Of a stretch of DNA of 64,000 nt, positions 20,631 through 32,217 are shown one piece after another. The DNA is from Rikenellaceae bacterium. Its GTDB lineage: Bacteria > Bacteroidota > Bacteroidia > Bacteroidales > Rikenellaceae. The translations under genes were made by a program, and so were the position numbers. The stretch spans positions 62,001-126,000 of the forward strand of contig JAJBUQ010000009.1 in NCBI GenBank assembly GCA_020860245.1, in the 5' to 3' direction. How positions within the stretch are numbered: the first letter of the stretch is position 1; every line of letters begins with the position of its first letter. Under the pieces are notes generated by a model. That model worked only from the letters and a program-made list of their open reading frames with translations, did no database searches and was not told the origin of the DNA.

Positions 20631-22093
20631 TTAAATTTTATTTCCTAATAATTTTCTGACGGATAATCCGTAATCTGTCCATACTTTTATGAACTCTTCC
20701 GATTTGTCCGGATAATACCTGCAAATAAAATCGAAGAGAAGCATACCTCTTTTTTCTATGCTTAACGATTGATCCAGATATTCTGCACAAGAGAGCCATT
20801 CCAGAAATTGAGAAAGAAATTCCTTGTTCCCAAGCATCATTTTGCGGAAAAAATTCTGCCATGCCCGTGTATTGTAGTATTTGTCAATTAATTTCGATAC
20901 TAACCTTGCTTTTTGAAGATCTTCTATTGTCATGCTGTTAGACGAGAGGATTTCATAAGGAGGAAGAGGGGAATATTTAATCTCCCATTCCATTGCCCTT
21001 TTACGCATTTCTGTCCCAGGTAGGAGTTTCAACAGTTCCAGTTGTATCTCTTTGGCTCCGTATTCGGCAAGTGTGATTATATCGTTTTTCAGATTATTAA
21101 AGGTATAGTAGGGTAGCCCTGCGATAAGATCCACATGTGTAATTATATTACCCAGACCACATAGAAATTTTAATCCGTCAAGAGCTTTATCTGTGTTCCC
21201 GATTCTTTTACACGTTTTAAGAACCATATCATCGAGGCTTTGGATGCCTGCCTCCAGGTGAAGTGTATTGTCAGGAATTATTATGAGTTTTTCTCGTAAC
21301 TCATCATTTAGTAATCCGGGATGAATCTCAAGATGAAACCGCATATCGGGAAATTCTCCCAGTAAATCGAGGATTTCCAATGCACGCCGTGAATTGCCAT
21401 TGAACGTACGGTCGAGGAACCTAATCTCCCGTATACCTTTGGCGTAGATGTTTTCGATACGTTTGCGGATGTTTTCTACCGGTATAGTTCTTACAGGTTT
21501 ATCGTTGCCGCTTACGCAGAATGTGCATGAATTAAAACAGCCGCGCGAAGTCTCCAGCTGAACGAACGGTTTGGACCATTCGAAGAACTTACTGGTTTCA
21601 GGAGGGTTAAGCTTAAAAAAATCCTCCACTTTGGCTAATCCGTTATCATAGTATATAGAATTGTCTAACAAGCAAATACCGTCGATACCCTTCCACTTAT
21701 CCTTTGTATTGTATACTTCGAGCCAGTTATGAAATTCGGTGTCTCCTTCACCCCGAAATACGCAGTCGACCTCAGGATTTTTGCTGAGAAATTCCTTGTT
21801 GCATCCTAAAAATTCAGGACCGCCCAGAATGACCGTACATTCAGGAAGAACGGTTTTGATCCGTTTCAGTACCGCCATGGTATATTCGTGATTGAACAGC
21901 CACAATGTTGCCGCTATGATATCCGGTCGAAGTTTTACCGCTTTAGCGACCGTTTCTCCTATGTTTGCCGATATCGTTGCAGATAATTTTAACCATTCCG
22001 TATTTTCATTCTTCCGCTGGGCATGTATATATGGTAACGCGAGTGAAGAATGAACATAAGAACAATTAATATCGAGCCATAGAAGACGCGGCA

Positions 22094-22094
<1 letters not shown>
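20631..22094 (-). CDS. B12-binding-domain radical SAM protein (DUF4080 type)
   Basis: A 487-residue protein: an N-terminal cobalamin-binding-like domain (about 1-140, with GGPEFLG and FRGEGDTEF), a radical SAM domain with the cluster motif RGCFNSCTFC (about 184-193), and a C-terminal DUF4080-type helical part (from about 370). Such enzymes use S-adenosylmethionine and a [4Fe-4S] cluster, and many methylate or rearrange inert carbons; the substrate is unknown. Its ATG overlaps the stop of the upstream ABC-F gene in a TAATG junction, so translation is coupled. Confidence 0.85.
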
Positions 22095-23806
<1,712 letters not shown>

Positions 23807-23818
23807 TTAATCAATATA

Positions 23819-23850
23819 TTTGCATCGGTAATGAAATTATTTTATATTTG
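23819..23850 (+). promoter_or_regulatory. Promoter of the perR-like gene
   Basis: TTTG at 23819-23822, 20 bases, then TATATTTG at 23843-23850: exact match to the Bacteroidota consensus. Transcription should begin near 23857, just before the palindrome at 23866. Confidence 0.8.
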
Positions 23851-23865
23851 CAGTGAGATTAAAAA

Positions 23866-23878
23866 TGTAATGATTACA
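23866..23878. promoter_or_regulatory. Candidate PerR/Fur operator
   Basis: TGTAATGATTACA, a perfect palindrome around one central base, lies between the predicted transcript start and the ATG. It matches most positions of the PerR box (TTATAATnATTATAA) known from other bacteria, which suggests autoregulation of the two-gene operon. Confidence 0.5.
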
Positions 23879-23880
23879 GA

Positions 23881-24312
23881 ATGGTAGAAAATACACATAA
23901 ATATTTGTTGGAGAAAGGTATCAAGCCTTCTATACAACGCATTGCGGTTATGGATTACCTTCTTTGTAATCGCTGTCATCCGACTGCAGAGGAAATCTTT
24001 AATTCGCTTAATCCGTCCATGCCCACGCTCTCGAGAACTACTGTTTACAATACATTAAAACTGTTTGTGGACAAAGGTGCTGCGATTTGTATCGATATAG
24101 ATGGTAAAAATTCACGATATGATGGCTACACTTCCCCTCATGCACACTTTATGTGCAAAGGGTGCGGATGTATATACGATCTTCCGCTTGAACAGCTCTC
24201 ATTCGTGGATGATAAATATACCGAGGAACTTCAAATAACCGATGTATTTATCTATCTTAAAGGTTATTGTCGACAATGCAAACATATTGAAAAAACACAG
24301 TTTAAACAATAA
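23881..24312 (+). CDS. Fur-family regulator, probably PerR-like
   Basis: A 143-residue metal-dependent repressor of the Fur superfamily. The winged helix spans about 10-85 (HPTAEEIFNSL, SRTTVYNTLKLF), and the dimerisation domain has PHAHFMCKGCGCIYDL and GYCRQCKH, the paired CxxC motifs of the structural zinc site. Pairing with a rubrerythrin twelve bases downstream favours a peroxide-sensing (PerR) rather than an iron-uptake role. A palindromic operator candidate lies just before the ATG. Metal and inducer are inferred, not seen. Confidence 0.88.
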   Translation: MVENTHKYLLEKGIKPSIQRIAVMDYLLCNRCHPTAEEIFNSLNPSMPTLSRTTVYNTLKLFVDKGAAICIDIDGKNSRYDGYTSPHAHFMCKGCGCIYDLPLEQLSFVDDKYTEELQITDVFIYLKGYCRQCKHIEKTQFKQ

Positions 24313-24324
24313 AACGAACGAAAA

Positions 24325-24873
24325 ATGAAGAAATTTATCTGTACTGTATGTGGCTACGTCCACAATGGAGACGAGGCTCCGGAGAGATGCCCTCAATGTA
24401 ATGTCCCGTCTGAAAAATTTAAGGAAGTCGAAGAAGGAGCAGGGCTCGTTTGGGCTGACGAGCATAGATTGGGCGTTGCTAAAGATGCTGACGCGGAAGT
24501 GCTTGAAGGTTTGAAGGCACACTTCATGGGAGAATGTACCGAAGTGGGTATGTATTTGGCAATGAGTCGTCAGGCGGACAGGGAGGGCTACCCTGAAGTT
24601 GCTGAGGCTTATAAAAGGATTGCATGGGAAGAAGCAGAACATGCGGCAAAATTCGCGGAACTTTTAGGCGAAGTTGTATGGGATACGAAAACCAACCTCA
24701 AAGCACGTATGGAAGCGGAGAGCGGGGCGTGCGAAGACAAAAAACGTATTGCTACACTTGCAAAACAATACAATCTCGATGCGATTCACGATACCGTTCA
24801 TGAAATGTGCAAAGACGAAGCCCGTCACGGACAGGTATTCCAAGGACTTTACAAAAGATTATTCGATAAATAA
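24325..24873 (+). CDS. Reverse rubrerythrin (rubredoxin domain first)
   Basis: A 182-residue peroxide-reducing non-heme iron protein. The order is reversed from classical rubrerythrin: the rubredoxin-like Fe(Cys)4 site comes first ([20 protein letters not shown], about 5-24), followed by the di-iron four-helix domain with [26 protein letters not shown] and DEARHG ligands. Reverse rubrerythrins are known as oxygen-induced NADH-linked peroxidase partners in anaerobes. It is cotranscribed with the PerR-like gene and ends before a strong terminator. Confidence 0.92.
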   Translation: MKKFICTVCGYVHNGDEAPERCPQCNVPSEKFKEVEEGAGLVWADEHRLGVAKDADAEVLEGLKAHFMGECTEVGMYLAMSRQADREGYPEVAEAYKRIAWEEAEHAAKFAELLGEVVWDTKTNLKARMEAESGACEDKKRIATLAKQYNLDAIHDTVHEMCKDEARHGQVFQGLYKRLFDK

Positions 24874-24898
24874 GAGGTGATACGGCCGTTATTAGCAG

Positions 24899-24932
24899 AT
24901 AAGAGGAGATTCTATTCTCCTCTTATTTTTTT
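24899..24932 (+). terminator. Terminator after rubrerythrin
   Basis: Ten-base stem ATAAGAGGAG/CTCCTCTTAT with an eight-base loop followed by TTTTTT. Confidence 0.9.
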
Positions 24933-25031
24933 ATAGATATAAATGTTTAATTTTACGATTACTATGGTTTAGTTATCCATATTAATATTTCTTGTCACAA
25001 TTTGGATCAAATATATTTTAAATAAAATTTT

Positions 25032-25039
25032 TAATTTTG
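25032..25039 (+). promoter_or_regulatory. -7 element of the GH51 gene
   Basis: TAATTTTG, an exact TAnnTTTG match 35 bases before the ATG. The nearest TTTG (25001-25004) is 27 bases away, longer than usual, so the -33 element is uncertain. Confidence 0.5.
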
Positions 25040-25054
25040 TTTCCCGACGGAATT

Positions 25055-25063
25055 ACTAACTAA
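25055..25063 (+). promoter_or_regulatory. Shared leader motif ACTAACTAA, GH51 copy
   Basis: Third exact copy, 11 bases before ATG 25075 and inside the predicted leader. ATTACTAACTAA (12 bases) is common to this copy and the symporter copy. Confidence 0.4.
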
Positions 25064-25074
25064 AATTATAAATA

Positions 25075-26631
25075 ATGAAATTAAAATCACTTATTCTTTC
25101 AGTTGCTTTATCTGGAACGGTCTTAGCCGTAGGAGCCCAATCTAAAGCTGAGCTGACCGTCAATGCAGAGCAGGGTACTTACACGATCAGTAAACACATC
25201 TACGGACATTTCTCCGAACATCTCGGACGTTCGATTTATGGAGGACTATGGGTAGGGGAGGATTCCTCGATTCCAAATATCAACGGTGTTAGAAGCGATA
25301 TAATAGAGGCATTGAAAGATATAAACATTCCGAATCTGCGATGGCCGGGAGGATGTTTTGCAGACGAATATCACTGGATGGACGGAATAGGTCCCCGCGA
25401 GGACAGACCGAAGATGATCAATACCCATTGGGGAGGCGTGGTGGAAGATAATTCATTCGGTACCCATGAATTTCTCAATCTTTGCGAAGTTCTTGGGACA
25501 GAACCATATATTTGCGGAAATGTGGGCAGCGGAACTGTCGAAGAGATGTCTAAATGGGTGGAATACATAACATTCGACGGTGAGAGTCTTATAGCAAATT
25601 TGAGAAAGCAAAACGGCCGTGAAGAGCCTTGGAAGGTAAAATACTGGGGTGTTGGTAACGAGAACTGGGGATGTGGCGGTAATATGACCGCTGAATATTA
25701 TGCAGGTGAATACAGGCGTTATGCGACTTATGCACGTAATTATGGAGACAACCGTCTTTATAAAATCGTGGGAGGACCTAATTCCGGAGATTATCATTGG
25801 ATGGAAGTTATGATGAAAAATATACCTACCGGACAGAAAAATGGAGTCTCGCTACATCATTATACGCTTCCTACCGGTAATTGGAGTAAAAAAGGATCTT
25901 CGACCGAGTTCGACGAAAACGAGTATTACACTACCATAACTGCAGCCTACTACATGGACGAACTTATTACCAAACATTCCGAGATAATGGACAAATACGA
26001 TAAAAATAAACGTGTAGGTCTAATAGTCGATGAATGGGGAACCTGGTATGATGTCGAACCGGGAACGAATCCGGGATTCCTTTATCAGCAGAATACCATG
26101 CGCGATGCAATTGTAGCTGGTATCAATTTTAATATTTTTAATAATCACGCGGACCGTGTCCACATGGCGAACATCGCGCAGCTTGTGAATGTTCTTCAGG
26201 CATTATTCTTAACGGAAGACGAAAAAATGTTGAAGACACCTACATTCCATGTATTCGATATGTATAAGGTTCATCAGGAAGCGACTCTTCTTCCGATTGA
26301 CCTGAAAACAGAAGAGTTTCAGGATGTCAAGGGCAAAACTTATCCGCAGTTGAGTGCATGTGCTTCTATGGATAAAGACGGCAATGTTCATATTTCTATC
26401 GTAAATGCAGACCTTAAAAACGGTGTGGATTTAAGCTGTGCACTTAATGGCTTCAAGGCATCCAAGGCTTCAGCTAAGATTATTACTTCTGAAAGAATAA
26501 ACGACTATAACTCGTTTGAAAATCCCGAAAAGATAGTTATGTACGATTTCGACGGAGTAAAAGTTAAAGGAAATGATTTATCAGTCAATATTCCTGCAAT
26601 GTCTGTCGTTACCATTGCGTTAAATAAATAG
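25075..26631 (+). CDS. Secreted alpha-L-arabinofuranosidase, GH51
   Basis: A 518-residue GH51 enzyme that releases terminal arabinofuranose from arabinan or arabinoxylan. A Sec signal peptide ends at VLAVGAQS. The (beta/alpha)8 barrel has [15 protein letters not shown], the acid/base motif GNENWG (Glu about 195) and the nucleophile motif IVDEWGTW (Glu about 320); a beta-sandwich follows (about 385-518). Export suggests work in the periplasm or at the cell surface, feeding arabinose to the symporter operon. It leads a block with a GH115 gene 15 bases downstream and shares its leader motif with araA. Confidence 0.94.
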   Translation: MKLKSLILSVALSGTVLAVGAQSKAELTVNAEQGTYTISKHIYGHFSEHLGRSIYGGLWVGEDSSIPNINGVRSDIIEALKDINIPNLRWPGGCFADEYHWMDGIGPREDRPKMINTHWGGVVEDNSFGTHEFLNLCEVLGTEPYICGNVGSGTVEEMSKWVEYITFDGESLIANLRKQNGREEPWKVKYWGVGNENWGCGGNMTAEYYAGEYRRYATYARNYGDNRLYKIVGGPNSGDYHWMEVMMKNIPTGQKNGVSLHHYTLPTGNWSKKGSSTEFDENEYYTTITAAYYMDELITKHSEIMDKYDKNKRVGLIVDEWGTWYDVEPGTNPGFLYQQNTMRDAIVAGINFNIFNNHADRVHMANIAQLVNVLQALFLTEDEKMLKTPTFHVFDMYKVHQEATLLPIDLKTEEFQDVKGKTYPQLSACASMDKDGNVHISIVNADLKNGVDLSCALNGFKASKASAKIITSERINDYNSFENPEKIVMYDFDGVKVKGNDLSVNIPAMSVVTIALNK

Positions 26632-26646
26632 ATATAAATCCAATAT

Positions 26647-29454
26647 ATGATAAAATACGCATATACGTTATTTTTATCAATATTAGTCGGCTTCCTTAGT
26701 TGTAAGGGAACTGACTTCGCATTGATAGAGAGCGGGAAAGAGTTAAGGATATATACTCCTTCTGATAATCCGGAGGTTGTAAATACAGCGTTGGAGATAT
26801 TTGGGAACGATGTTTACAATGTAGCTGGCCGGCGGCCTCTGAAAGTTGAGAAACCCCAATCGGGAATATTGTTCGTCGGAATGCTTGGGTCTCCGGAGAC
26901 AGAGGAATTCATAAAAACGAATTCCGTTAATGACTATGATATAAGAGGAGAGTGGGAGGCCTTTAAAATTATATGTCTTACTACTCCTGTATATGATAAA
27001 CCTATTCTCGCTGTAATCGGTAGCGATCCGCGCGGAACAGCCTATGGTATTCTGGAATTATCGAGAATGATGGGTGTCTCACCGTGGGAATGGTGGGCGG
27101 ATGTCGTCCCCGAAAAGAAGGGGAATTTCACGATTCCCGTTGGGTTTGAAAAAACTGACAAACCGTCTGTACAATTTAGGGGAATATTCCTTAATGACGA
27201 AGATTGGGCGTTGGTACCATGGGCCTCCAAAACATTCGAACCGAGTGGGAGGTCCGGACAAATCGGCCCTGAAACATATTCCAAAATATTTGAATTGCTG
27301 CTAAGACTTCGGGCCAATACTATGTGGCCTGCGATGCACGAGAAGACGGTTCCGTTTTATTCTATTGAAGGTACTACCGAAGCCTCTCAGATGTATGGCA
27401 TCGTTATAGGTTCCTCTCATTGTGAACCTTTGCTGTGCAACAGTGCCGGTGAATGGGACGAAGCTACGATGGGTAGGTATAACTTCTTGACGAACAGAGA
27501 CGCAGTCGTAAATTACTGGGAGAGCAGGCTTCAGCAGGTTAGTGGAGACGATAATTATTTTCTCACGATCGGTATGCGCGGTAAGCATGACGGCAAAATG
27601 GAGGGGGTAAATACCACAAAGGAATATCATGACGCACTGGTGGAAGTTATCAAAACCCAACGTGAATTGATTGCCGCGAACCTTAAAAAGAATCCTGAAA
27701 TTGTACCGCAGGCGTTTATTCCGTATAAGGAAGTTTTAGAGGTTTACGACTACGGACTCGATATTCCGGACGATGTTACTTTGATATGGTGTGACGATAA
27801 TTATGGCTACCTTACCCGTTTGAGCAATGAGAAAGAGCGTGAAAGAACAGGAGGTTCAGGAGTCTATTATCATATCTCTTACTGGGGAAGACCTCATGAT
27901 TATTTATGGTTATGTTCCACCCAGCCTGCCCAAATATATTCCGAAATGAAAAAAGCATGGGATTACGGAGCGAGAAAACTTTGGATTCTCAATGTCGGAG
28001 ATATAAAACCTGCCGAATACGATATTGAGTTCTTTATGGATATGGCATGGAATATTGAATCGGTGAACAACGATAACGTACAGGATCATTTATATAAATG
28101 GGCGGAGCGGGAATTCGGTACTGAGAATGCAGAGAACATCAGCTCAGTAATGAATGAGTATTACCGTTTGGGAATGGAACGTAAACCGGAACATATGGGT
28201 TGGAGTCAGGTGGAGGTTTCTGGAGCTCCGAGAGGAAGAACACCGGTTAAAGATACGGAATTTAATCCGTTTATGTTCGGCGATGAGATCGAAAAACGAG
28301 TTGCTGCATACGAAAAACTCGAGCGTATGGTGGATTCTGTTTCCGGATTTATTTCACCTCATAGAAGAGATGCTTATTTCCAGTTAGTAAAATATCCTGT
28401 ATCTGCGGCATCCGCCATGAATAAAAAACTTCTTTTTGCTCAGAAAGCAAGATTGTTTGCGGAGCGCGGATTGCTTGCGGCGAACGATTACGGCGAGCAG
28501 AGTATGCAGGCGTTCAACGATATAAAATCCCTTACCCAACAATACAATAACGATGTTGCCGGAGGTAAGTGGAACCGTATGATGGACATGCGTCCGAGAG
28601 AACTCTATGTGTTCAATGAACCTGAACTGCCGGAAAAAGTAAGATCACGAAAATCTAACACCGTAGTGTGGACGGAGGGTATGAATGAGCCTTTGAGCGG
28701 CAATATTATTAATATCCCTCCATTTTTGAACAAGGCAGGCAACTCTTACTTTATTTCGTTTTTTTCGGATAAAAATTTGGAGTGGAACATAGACGGCAAA
28801 CCGGAATGGCTGTTGATTTCTGAAAAACAAGGGCGGTCCGTATTTGAGAAACGCTTGGATTTTACAGCTGACTTTGATAAAGCAGAGAGAACCGAAAATA
28901 AGAATTTTACTCTGTCTTTAAACGGTAAAAAGTACACCGTTAATGTCGAAGTTTTAATTCTTGATGAGGATGCCGCCGGATATGAGTACGATTCTATGGT
29001 AGCCCTGAATGCGTCAGGATTTACGAGAGTTTCCGGAGAAACTGTTATTTCAGGTTATGGTCATAGCAGCGGCGCGGTATTGCTGGCTCCGACAGTAAAC
29101 TTCACAGACAGCGAACCTTATCTCGAATATGATATATATGTGACATCTGCCGGTAATGCAAAAATCCGTACTTATGTATTACCGATGCATCCTGTAAACG
29201 GAGGCGACGTGCGCATTGCTTTATCTGTCGACGGTAGCGAACCTCAAGTCAAATCATTCCGTACGGCATTCCGAAGCGAAGAGTGGAAACTTAACGTAAT
29301 GCGTAATCAGGCTGTTGTCGAAACGGAATTTAATTTCTTAACTAAAGGCAAACATACGATAAGGCTCTACGCCCTCGACCCCGATATTATTATCGATCAA
29401 CTCATGATAGATTTTGTCGAAGACAGAGATTTTTACATTGTACCAGTGGAATAA
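26647..29454 (+). CDS. GH115 alpha-glucuronidase lipoprotein
   Basis: A 935-residue GH115 enzyme, the family that removes 4-O-methyl-glucuronic acid from inner and terminal xylose units of xylan. A lipoprotein signal (LFLSILVGFLSC) anchors it in a membrane. An alpha/beta N domain (to about 160) precedes the barrel, which has QFRGIFLNDEDWALVPWASK, RLRANTMWPAMHE and TIGMRGKHDGKMEG; helical and beta-rich C-terminal modules follow. Length is normal. It is cotranscribed with GH51 and ends before a terminator. The pair points to glucuronoarabinoxylan debranching. Confidence 0.93.
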   Translation: MIKYAYTLFLSILVGFLSCKGTDFALIESGKELRIYTPSDNPEVVNTALEIFGNDVYNVAGRRPLKVEKPQSGILFVGMLGSPETEEFIKTNSVNDYDIRGEWEAFKIICLTTPVYDKPILAVIGSDPRGTAYGILELSRMMGVSPWEWWADVVPEKKGNFTIPVGFEKTDKPSVQFRGIFLNDEDWALVPWASKTFEPSGRSGQIGPETYSKIFELLLRLRANTMWPAMHEKTVPFYSIEGTTEASQMYGIVIGSSHCEPLLCNSAGEWDEATMGRYNFLTNRDAVVNYWESRLQQVSGDDNYFLTIGMRGKHDGKMEGVNTTKEYHDALVEVIKTQRELIAANLKKNPEIVPQAFIPYKEVLEVYDYGLDIPDDVTLIWCDDNYGYLTRLSNEKERERTGGSGVYYHISYWGRPHDYLWLCSTQPAQIYSEMKKAWDYGARKLWILNVGDIKPAEYDIEFFMDMAWNIESVNNDNVQDHLYKWAEREFGTENAENISSVMNEYYRLGMERKPEHMGWSQVEVSGAPRGRTPVKDTEFNPFMFGDEIEKRVAAYEKLERMVDSVSGFISPHRRDAYFQLVKYPVSAASAMNKKLLFAQKARLFAERGLLAANDYGEQSMQAFNDIKSLTQQYNNDVAGGKWNRMMDMRPRELYVFNEPELPEKVRSRKSNTVVWTEGMNEPLSGNIINIPPFLNKAGNSYFISFFSDKNLEWNIDGKPEWLLISEKQGRSVFEKRLDFTADFDKAERTENKNFTLSLNGKKYTVNVEVLILDEDAAGYEYDSMVALNASGFTRVSGETVISGYGHSSGAVLLAPTVNFTDSEPYLEYDIYVTSAGNAKIRTYVLPMHPVNGGDVRIALSVDGSEPQVKSFRTAFRSEEWKLNVMRNQAVVETEFNFLTKGKHTIRLYALDPDIIIDQLMIDFVEDRDFYIVPVE

Positions 29455-29482
29455 TATACATAAATCATTTACTTTAAAAAAG

Positions 29483-29510
29483 ACCGGAAAATAATCTCCG
29501 GTTTTTTTTT
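29483..29510 (+). terminator. Terminator after the GH115 gene
   Basis: Stem ACCGGA/TCCGGT around an eight-base loop, followed by an unbroken run of eight or more T. Confidence 0.85.
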
Positions 29511-29511
29511 G

Positions 29512-29519
29512 TATCTTTG
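29512..29519 (+). promoter_or_regulatory. -7 element of the MATE gene
   Basis: TATCTTTG directly after the terminator T-run, 20 bases before the GTG at 29539. An exact TAnnTTTG; no clear -33. Confidence 0.5.
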
Positions 29520-29538
29520 CCGGATAAAATTTAATTAC

Positions 29539-30894
29539 GTGGGACAGTACAATTCTAATGCAGCTAAATTAGGTACCGATAGCGTAGGTCGCTTGTTGCT
29601 TAATTATTCTATACCGTCGATCATAAGCATGATCGTGGTGTCGCTGTATAATATAATAGATCGAATTTTCATAGGGCAGGGTGTAGGTGCTATGGCGATC
29701 TCCGGTCTTGCCATCACATTTCCTCTGATGACATTGGTTTCGGCTATAGGAACACTGGTCGGAGTTGGTGCAGCCACGAGGATGTCTATTGTGCTTGGCA
29801 TGAAAGATATGCCATGGGCCCGAAATATTCTTGGAAATGCCTTCTTCCTGACTTTTATTATGTCTATAATACTGATTATCCCTTCGCTTACCTTCTTAGA
29901 TACGATAATCGTATGGTTCGGAGGAAGGGAAGAGACCATTCCTTATGCACGGGATTACCTGAGGATAGTCATTCCCGGGAGTATTTTTACGAATCTGAGT
30001 TTCAGTTTCAGTGGACTCATGCGTGCTTCCGGATATCCTATAAAATCTATGATAACCATCCTTATAGGAGTCGTATTGAATGCAATACTGGATCCTATAT
30101 TTATTTTCGGTATGGATATGGGCATACGGGGCGCAGCAATTGCTACGGTGATCTCTATGTTTATCAGTTCTGTTTTTGTAATGTTCCACTTCTTTAATAA
30201 AAGCAGTTATGTACATTTCGAACTGAGAGCTTTTATATTAAAAAAACGTATCATTCGCAACATAGTGTCCATAGGCATGTCTCCGTTTCTGATGAATCTT
30301 GCCGGTGCCATGATTATTATTATACTGAATAATATGCTCGTAAAAAATGGAGGCAACCTTGCGGTAGGGGCATTCGGTATAATAAACAGTTATTCTATGC
30401 TGGCAGTAATGTGTGTTATGGGACTGTGTCAGGGAATGCAGCCTATAATGGGTTATAATTACGGTGCTAAGAAATTAAAACGTATGAAGGATACTCTAAA
30501 GATTACGATAAAATCTGCGATAGTCATAATGAGTGTGGGATTCATTTTCGGAGAGTTATTCCCAAGAACTCTGGTCTCTCTTTTTACCAATGATGAAGAA
30601 CTTATAAGACTGACGGTTCACGGATTAAGAATAGTGTTTATTCTATTTCCGGTGATCGGATTCCAGATTGTCGTGACTAATTTCTTCCAGTCCATAGGAA
30701 GAATAAAACAATCAATTTTTATGAGTCTCTCGAGACAATTTCTTCTGTTAATTCCGTTTATGTATTTATTTTCTTATTTTTGGGGATTAACAGGAGTATG
30801 GATCTCTTTACCGGTAGCAGATTTTTTTTCTTTTCTTATCGCATGGAAATTCCTGGAAGGTTCTAAAAAGATATTTTATCCGAAACTCAACTAA
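29539..30894 (+). CDS. MATE-family efflux transporter
   Basis: A 451-residue multidrug and toxin extrusion type carrier with twelve predicted helices in two similar halves (SIISMIVVSLYNIIDRIFIG in the first, SPFLMNLAGAMIIIILNNML in the second). It exchanges substrates for Na+ or H+; substrates are unknown. The frame opens at a TTG at 29509 inside the upstream terminator, so GTG at 29539 (GQYNSNAAKLGTDSVGR) is preferred; it fits the -7 element. It sits between GH115 and a CE12 esterase, but a link to polysaccharide use is not evident. Confidence 0.9.
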   Translation: MGQYNSNAAKLGTDSVGRLLLNYSIPSIISMIVVSLYNIIDRIFIGQGVGAMAISGLAITFPLMTLVSAIGTLVGVGAATRMSIVLGMKDMPWARNILGNAFFLTFIMSIILIIPSLTFLDTIIVWFGGREETIPYARDYLRIVIPGSIFTNLSFSFSGLMRASGYPIKSMITILIGVVLNAILDPIFIFGMDMGIRGAAIATVISMFISSVFVMFHFFNKSSYVHFELRAFILKKRIIRNIVSIGMSPFLMNLAGAMIIIILNNMLVKNGGNLAVGAFGIINSYSMLAVMCVMGLCQGMQPIMGYNYGAKKLKRMKDTLKITIKSAIVIMSVGFIFGELFPRTLVSLFTNDEELIRLTVHGLRIVFILFPVIGFQIVVTNFFQSIGRIKQSIFMSLSRQFLLLIPFMYLFSYFWGLTGVWISLPVADFFSFLIAWKFLEGSKKIFYPKLN

Positions 30895-30905
30895 TAAAAT
30901 ATATT

Positions 30906-31655
30906 ATGAAAGGGAAAGTTTTATTGTCCGTAGTGTTGATGTTCTTTGCAGTTGGTTTAAGCATTGCGGAAGATAGGAAAATAAAATTATTTATTGCAGG
31001 AGATTCGACAGCTCAGACTTACGATCCCGAGCAAACTCTTATGAGAGGCTGGGGGCAGTACATTGGAGATTATCTTACCGAAGACATCGAAGTAGATAAC
31101 CGGGCAATAGGGGGACGTAGTACGGCGAGTTTTATCCGCGAAGAAAGATGGGATAAACTTGCAGGAGATTTGATGCCCGGAGATTGGGTGTTGATTCAGT
31201 TCGGGCATAACGATACTTCAACTAATCCGCAAAGACATGCCGAACCGGATGAATATAAAAACAATCTTATAAATTTCTGTAAAGAAGCACAGGAAAAAGG
31301 GGCTCATCCGATTATATTGACTTCCATAGTAATGCGGACTTTCGATGAGGATGGCATACTTGTGGCTAAGAGGCCTCATTTCAACGAATATGTGCAATTG
31401 GCACGAGATGCCGCTGAGGAAGCTGGAGTTCCGTTGATCGATATGAATTTACTTACTCATGAATTGGTACAGAATTTAGGAGATGAGAAATCCAAGGAAC
31501 TTTATTTTTGGATAAAAGCCGGAGAGCATCCTCGCATAAACGAGGATACGCAAGATGACACGCATCTCCGTGAAAAGGGAGCCGAATGTTACGCAGAACT
31601 TGTTGCAGGCGCTATAAAAACTAATGTTCCGGGATTGGCGGAGTATGTAAAATAA
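30906..31655 (+). CDS. Secreted SGNH acetylesterase, CE12 (rhamnogalacturonan acetylesterase type)
   Basis: A 249-residue SGNH hydrolase with a Sec signal peptide (LLSVVLMFFAVGLSIAE). Catalytic blocks are GDST (about 30-33, Ser32), the Gly of IGGRST, GHND (about 99-102) and DDTHLRE (about 217-223) supplying Asp and His. This pattern belongs to CE12, which removes acetyl groups from pectic rhamnogalacturonan or xylan. It starts eleven bases after the MATE gene and ends before a two-way terminator. Confidence 0.9.
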   Translation: MKGKVLLSVVLMFFAVGLSIAEDRKIKLFIAGDSTAQTYDPEQTLMRGWGQYIGDYLTEDIEVDNRAIGGRSTASFIREERWDKLAGDLMPGDWVLIQFGHNDTSTNPQRHAEPDEYKNNLINFCKEAQEKGAHPIILTSIVMRTFDEDGILVAKRPHFNEYVQLARDAAEEAGVPLIDMNLLTHELVQNLGDEKSKELYFWIKAGEHPRINEDTQDDTHLREKGAECYAELVAGAIKTNVPGLAEYVK

Positions 31656-31673
31656 ATTTTATTGATATATTTT

Positions 31674-31698
31674 AAAGGCCGGTCTACAACCGGTCTTT
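31674..31698. terminator. Bidirectional terminator between CE12 and GNAT genes
   Basis: AAAGGCCGGT/ACCGGTCTTT, a ten-base stem with one G-T pair around a five-base loop, with A/T-rich flanks on both sides. It serves the converging genes. Confidence 0.8.
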
Positions 31699-32217
31699 AT
31701 TATTTATTTTTTGGAGAAACAATTCGTCTTTCCACCCTTCAAGGGTATTTAACCAATCTTTTCTTATCCCTGTTATTTTAAAGCCGCATTTGAGAAATAA
31801 ATTTTTACTCGGAAGATTATCTACATCGATAGTTGCGTATAACTGTTTTAGTCTAAGTATATCAAAACTGTAATTTATGACTGCTTGAAGGGCGTCTGAA
31901 GCATAGCCCTTCCCTCTGTTGCATCGGTCATATATAAGGATTCCGATACCGGCCCGTTGGTGATACGGATCGAAGTCGAAAATATCAATGATCCCAATAG
32001 TATTTTTATTTTCAATGGTCTCAATTATAAAACGGGTTTGTTTTGTTTCATAAATATCTCCGGATTGGATCTCTATGAATTTCAGTAAGATATTTTTTGA
32101 AAACGGAAGAAGAGTATTGCTGATCCCCCAGATTTCAGGATCGTTCTCCCAATGATATAAAATACTTATATCTTCCGGTTCAAGAGGTCGTAATATTACC
32201 TGTCCGTATTTTAACAT
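31684..32217 (-). CDS. GNAT-family N-acetyltransferase (RimJ/RimL-like)
   Basis: A 177-residue acetyl-CoA-dependent transferase. It opens with KYGQVILRPLEPEDISILY and has the acetyl-CoA-binding segment YDRCNRGKGYASDALQAVIN (about 95-115) and LYATIDVDNLPSKNLFLKCGF, all typical of RimJ/RimL-like acetyltransferases. The acceptor (protein N-terminus, spermidine or sugar) is unknown. Its ATG overlaps the stop of the ROK regulator gene in a TAATG junction, which implies a two-gene operon. Confidence 0.87.
   Translation of the reverse strand: MLKYGQVILRPLEPEDISILYHWENDPEIWGISNTLLPFSKNILLKFIEIQSGDIYETKQTRFIIETIENKNTIGIIDIFDFDPYHQRAGIGILIYDRCNRGKGYASDALQAVINYSFDILRLKQLYATIDVDNLPSKNLFLKCGFKITGIRKDWLNTLEGWKDELFLQKINNKDRL

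Noticed and set aside
24933..25031. A regulatory element or small gene between rubrerythrin and GH51
   Set aside because: About 100 AT-rich bases contain no stem, ORF or consensus promoter beyond the -7 element already listed.
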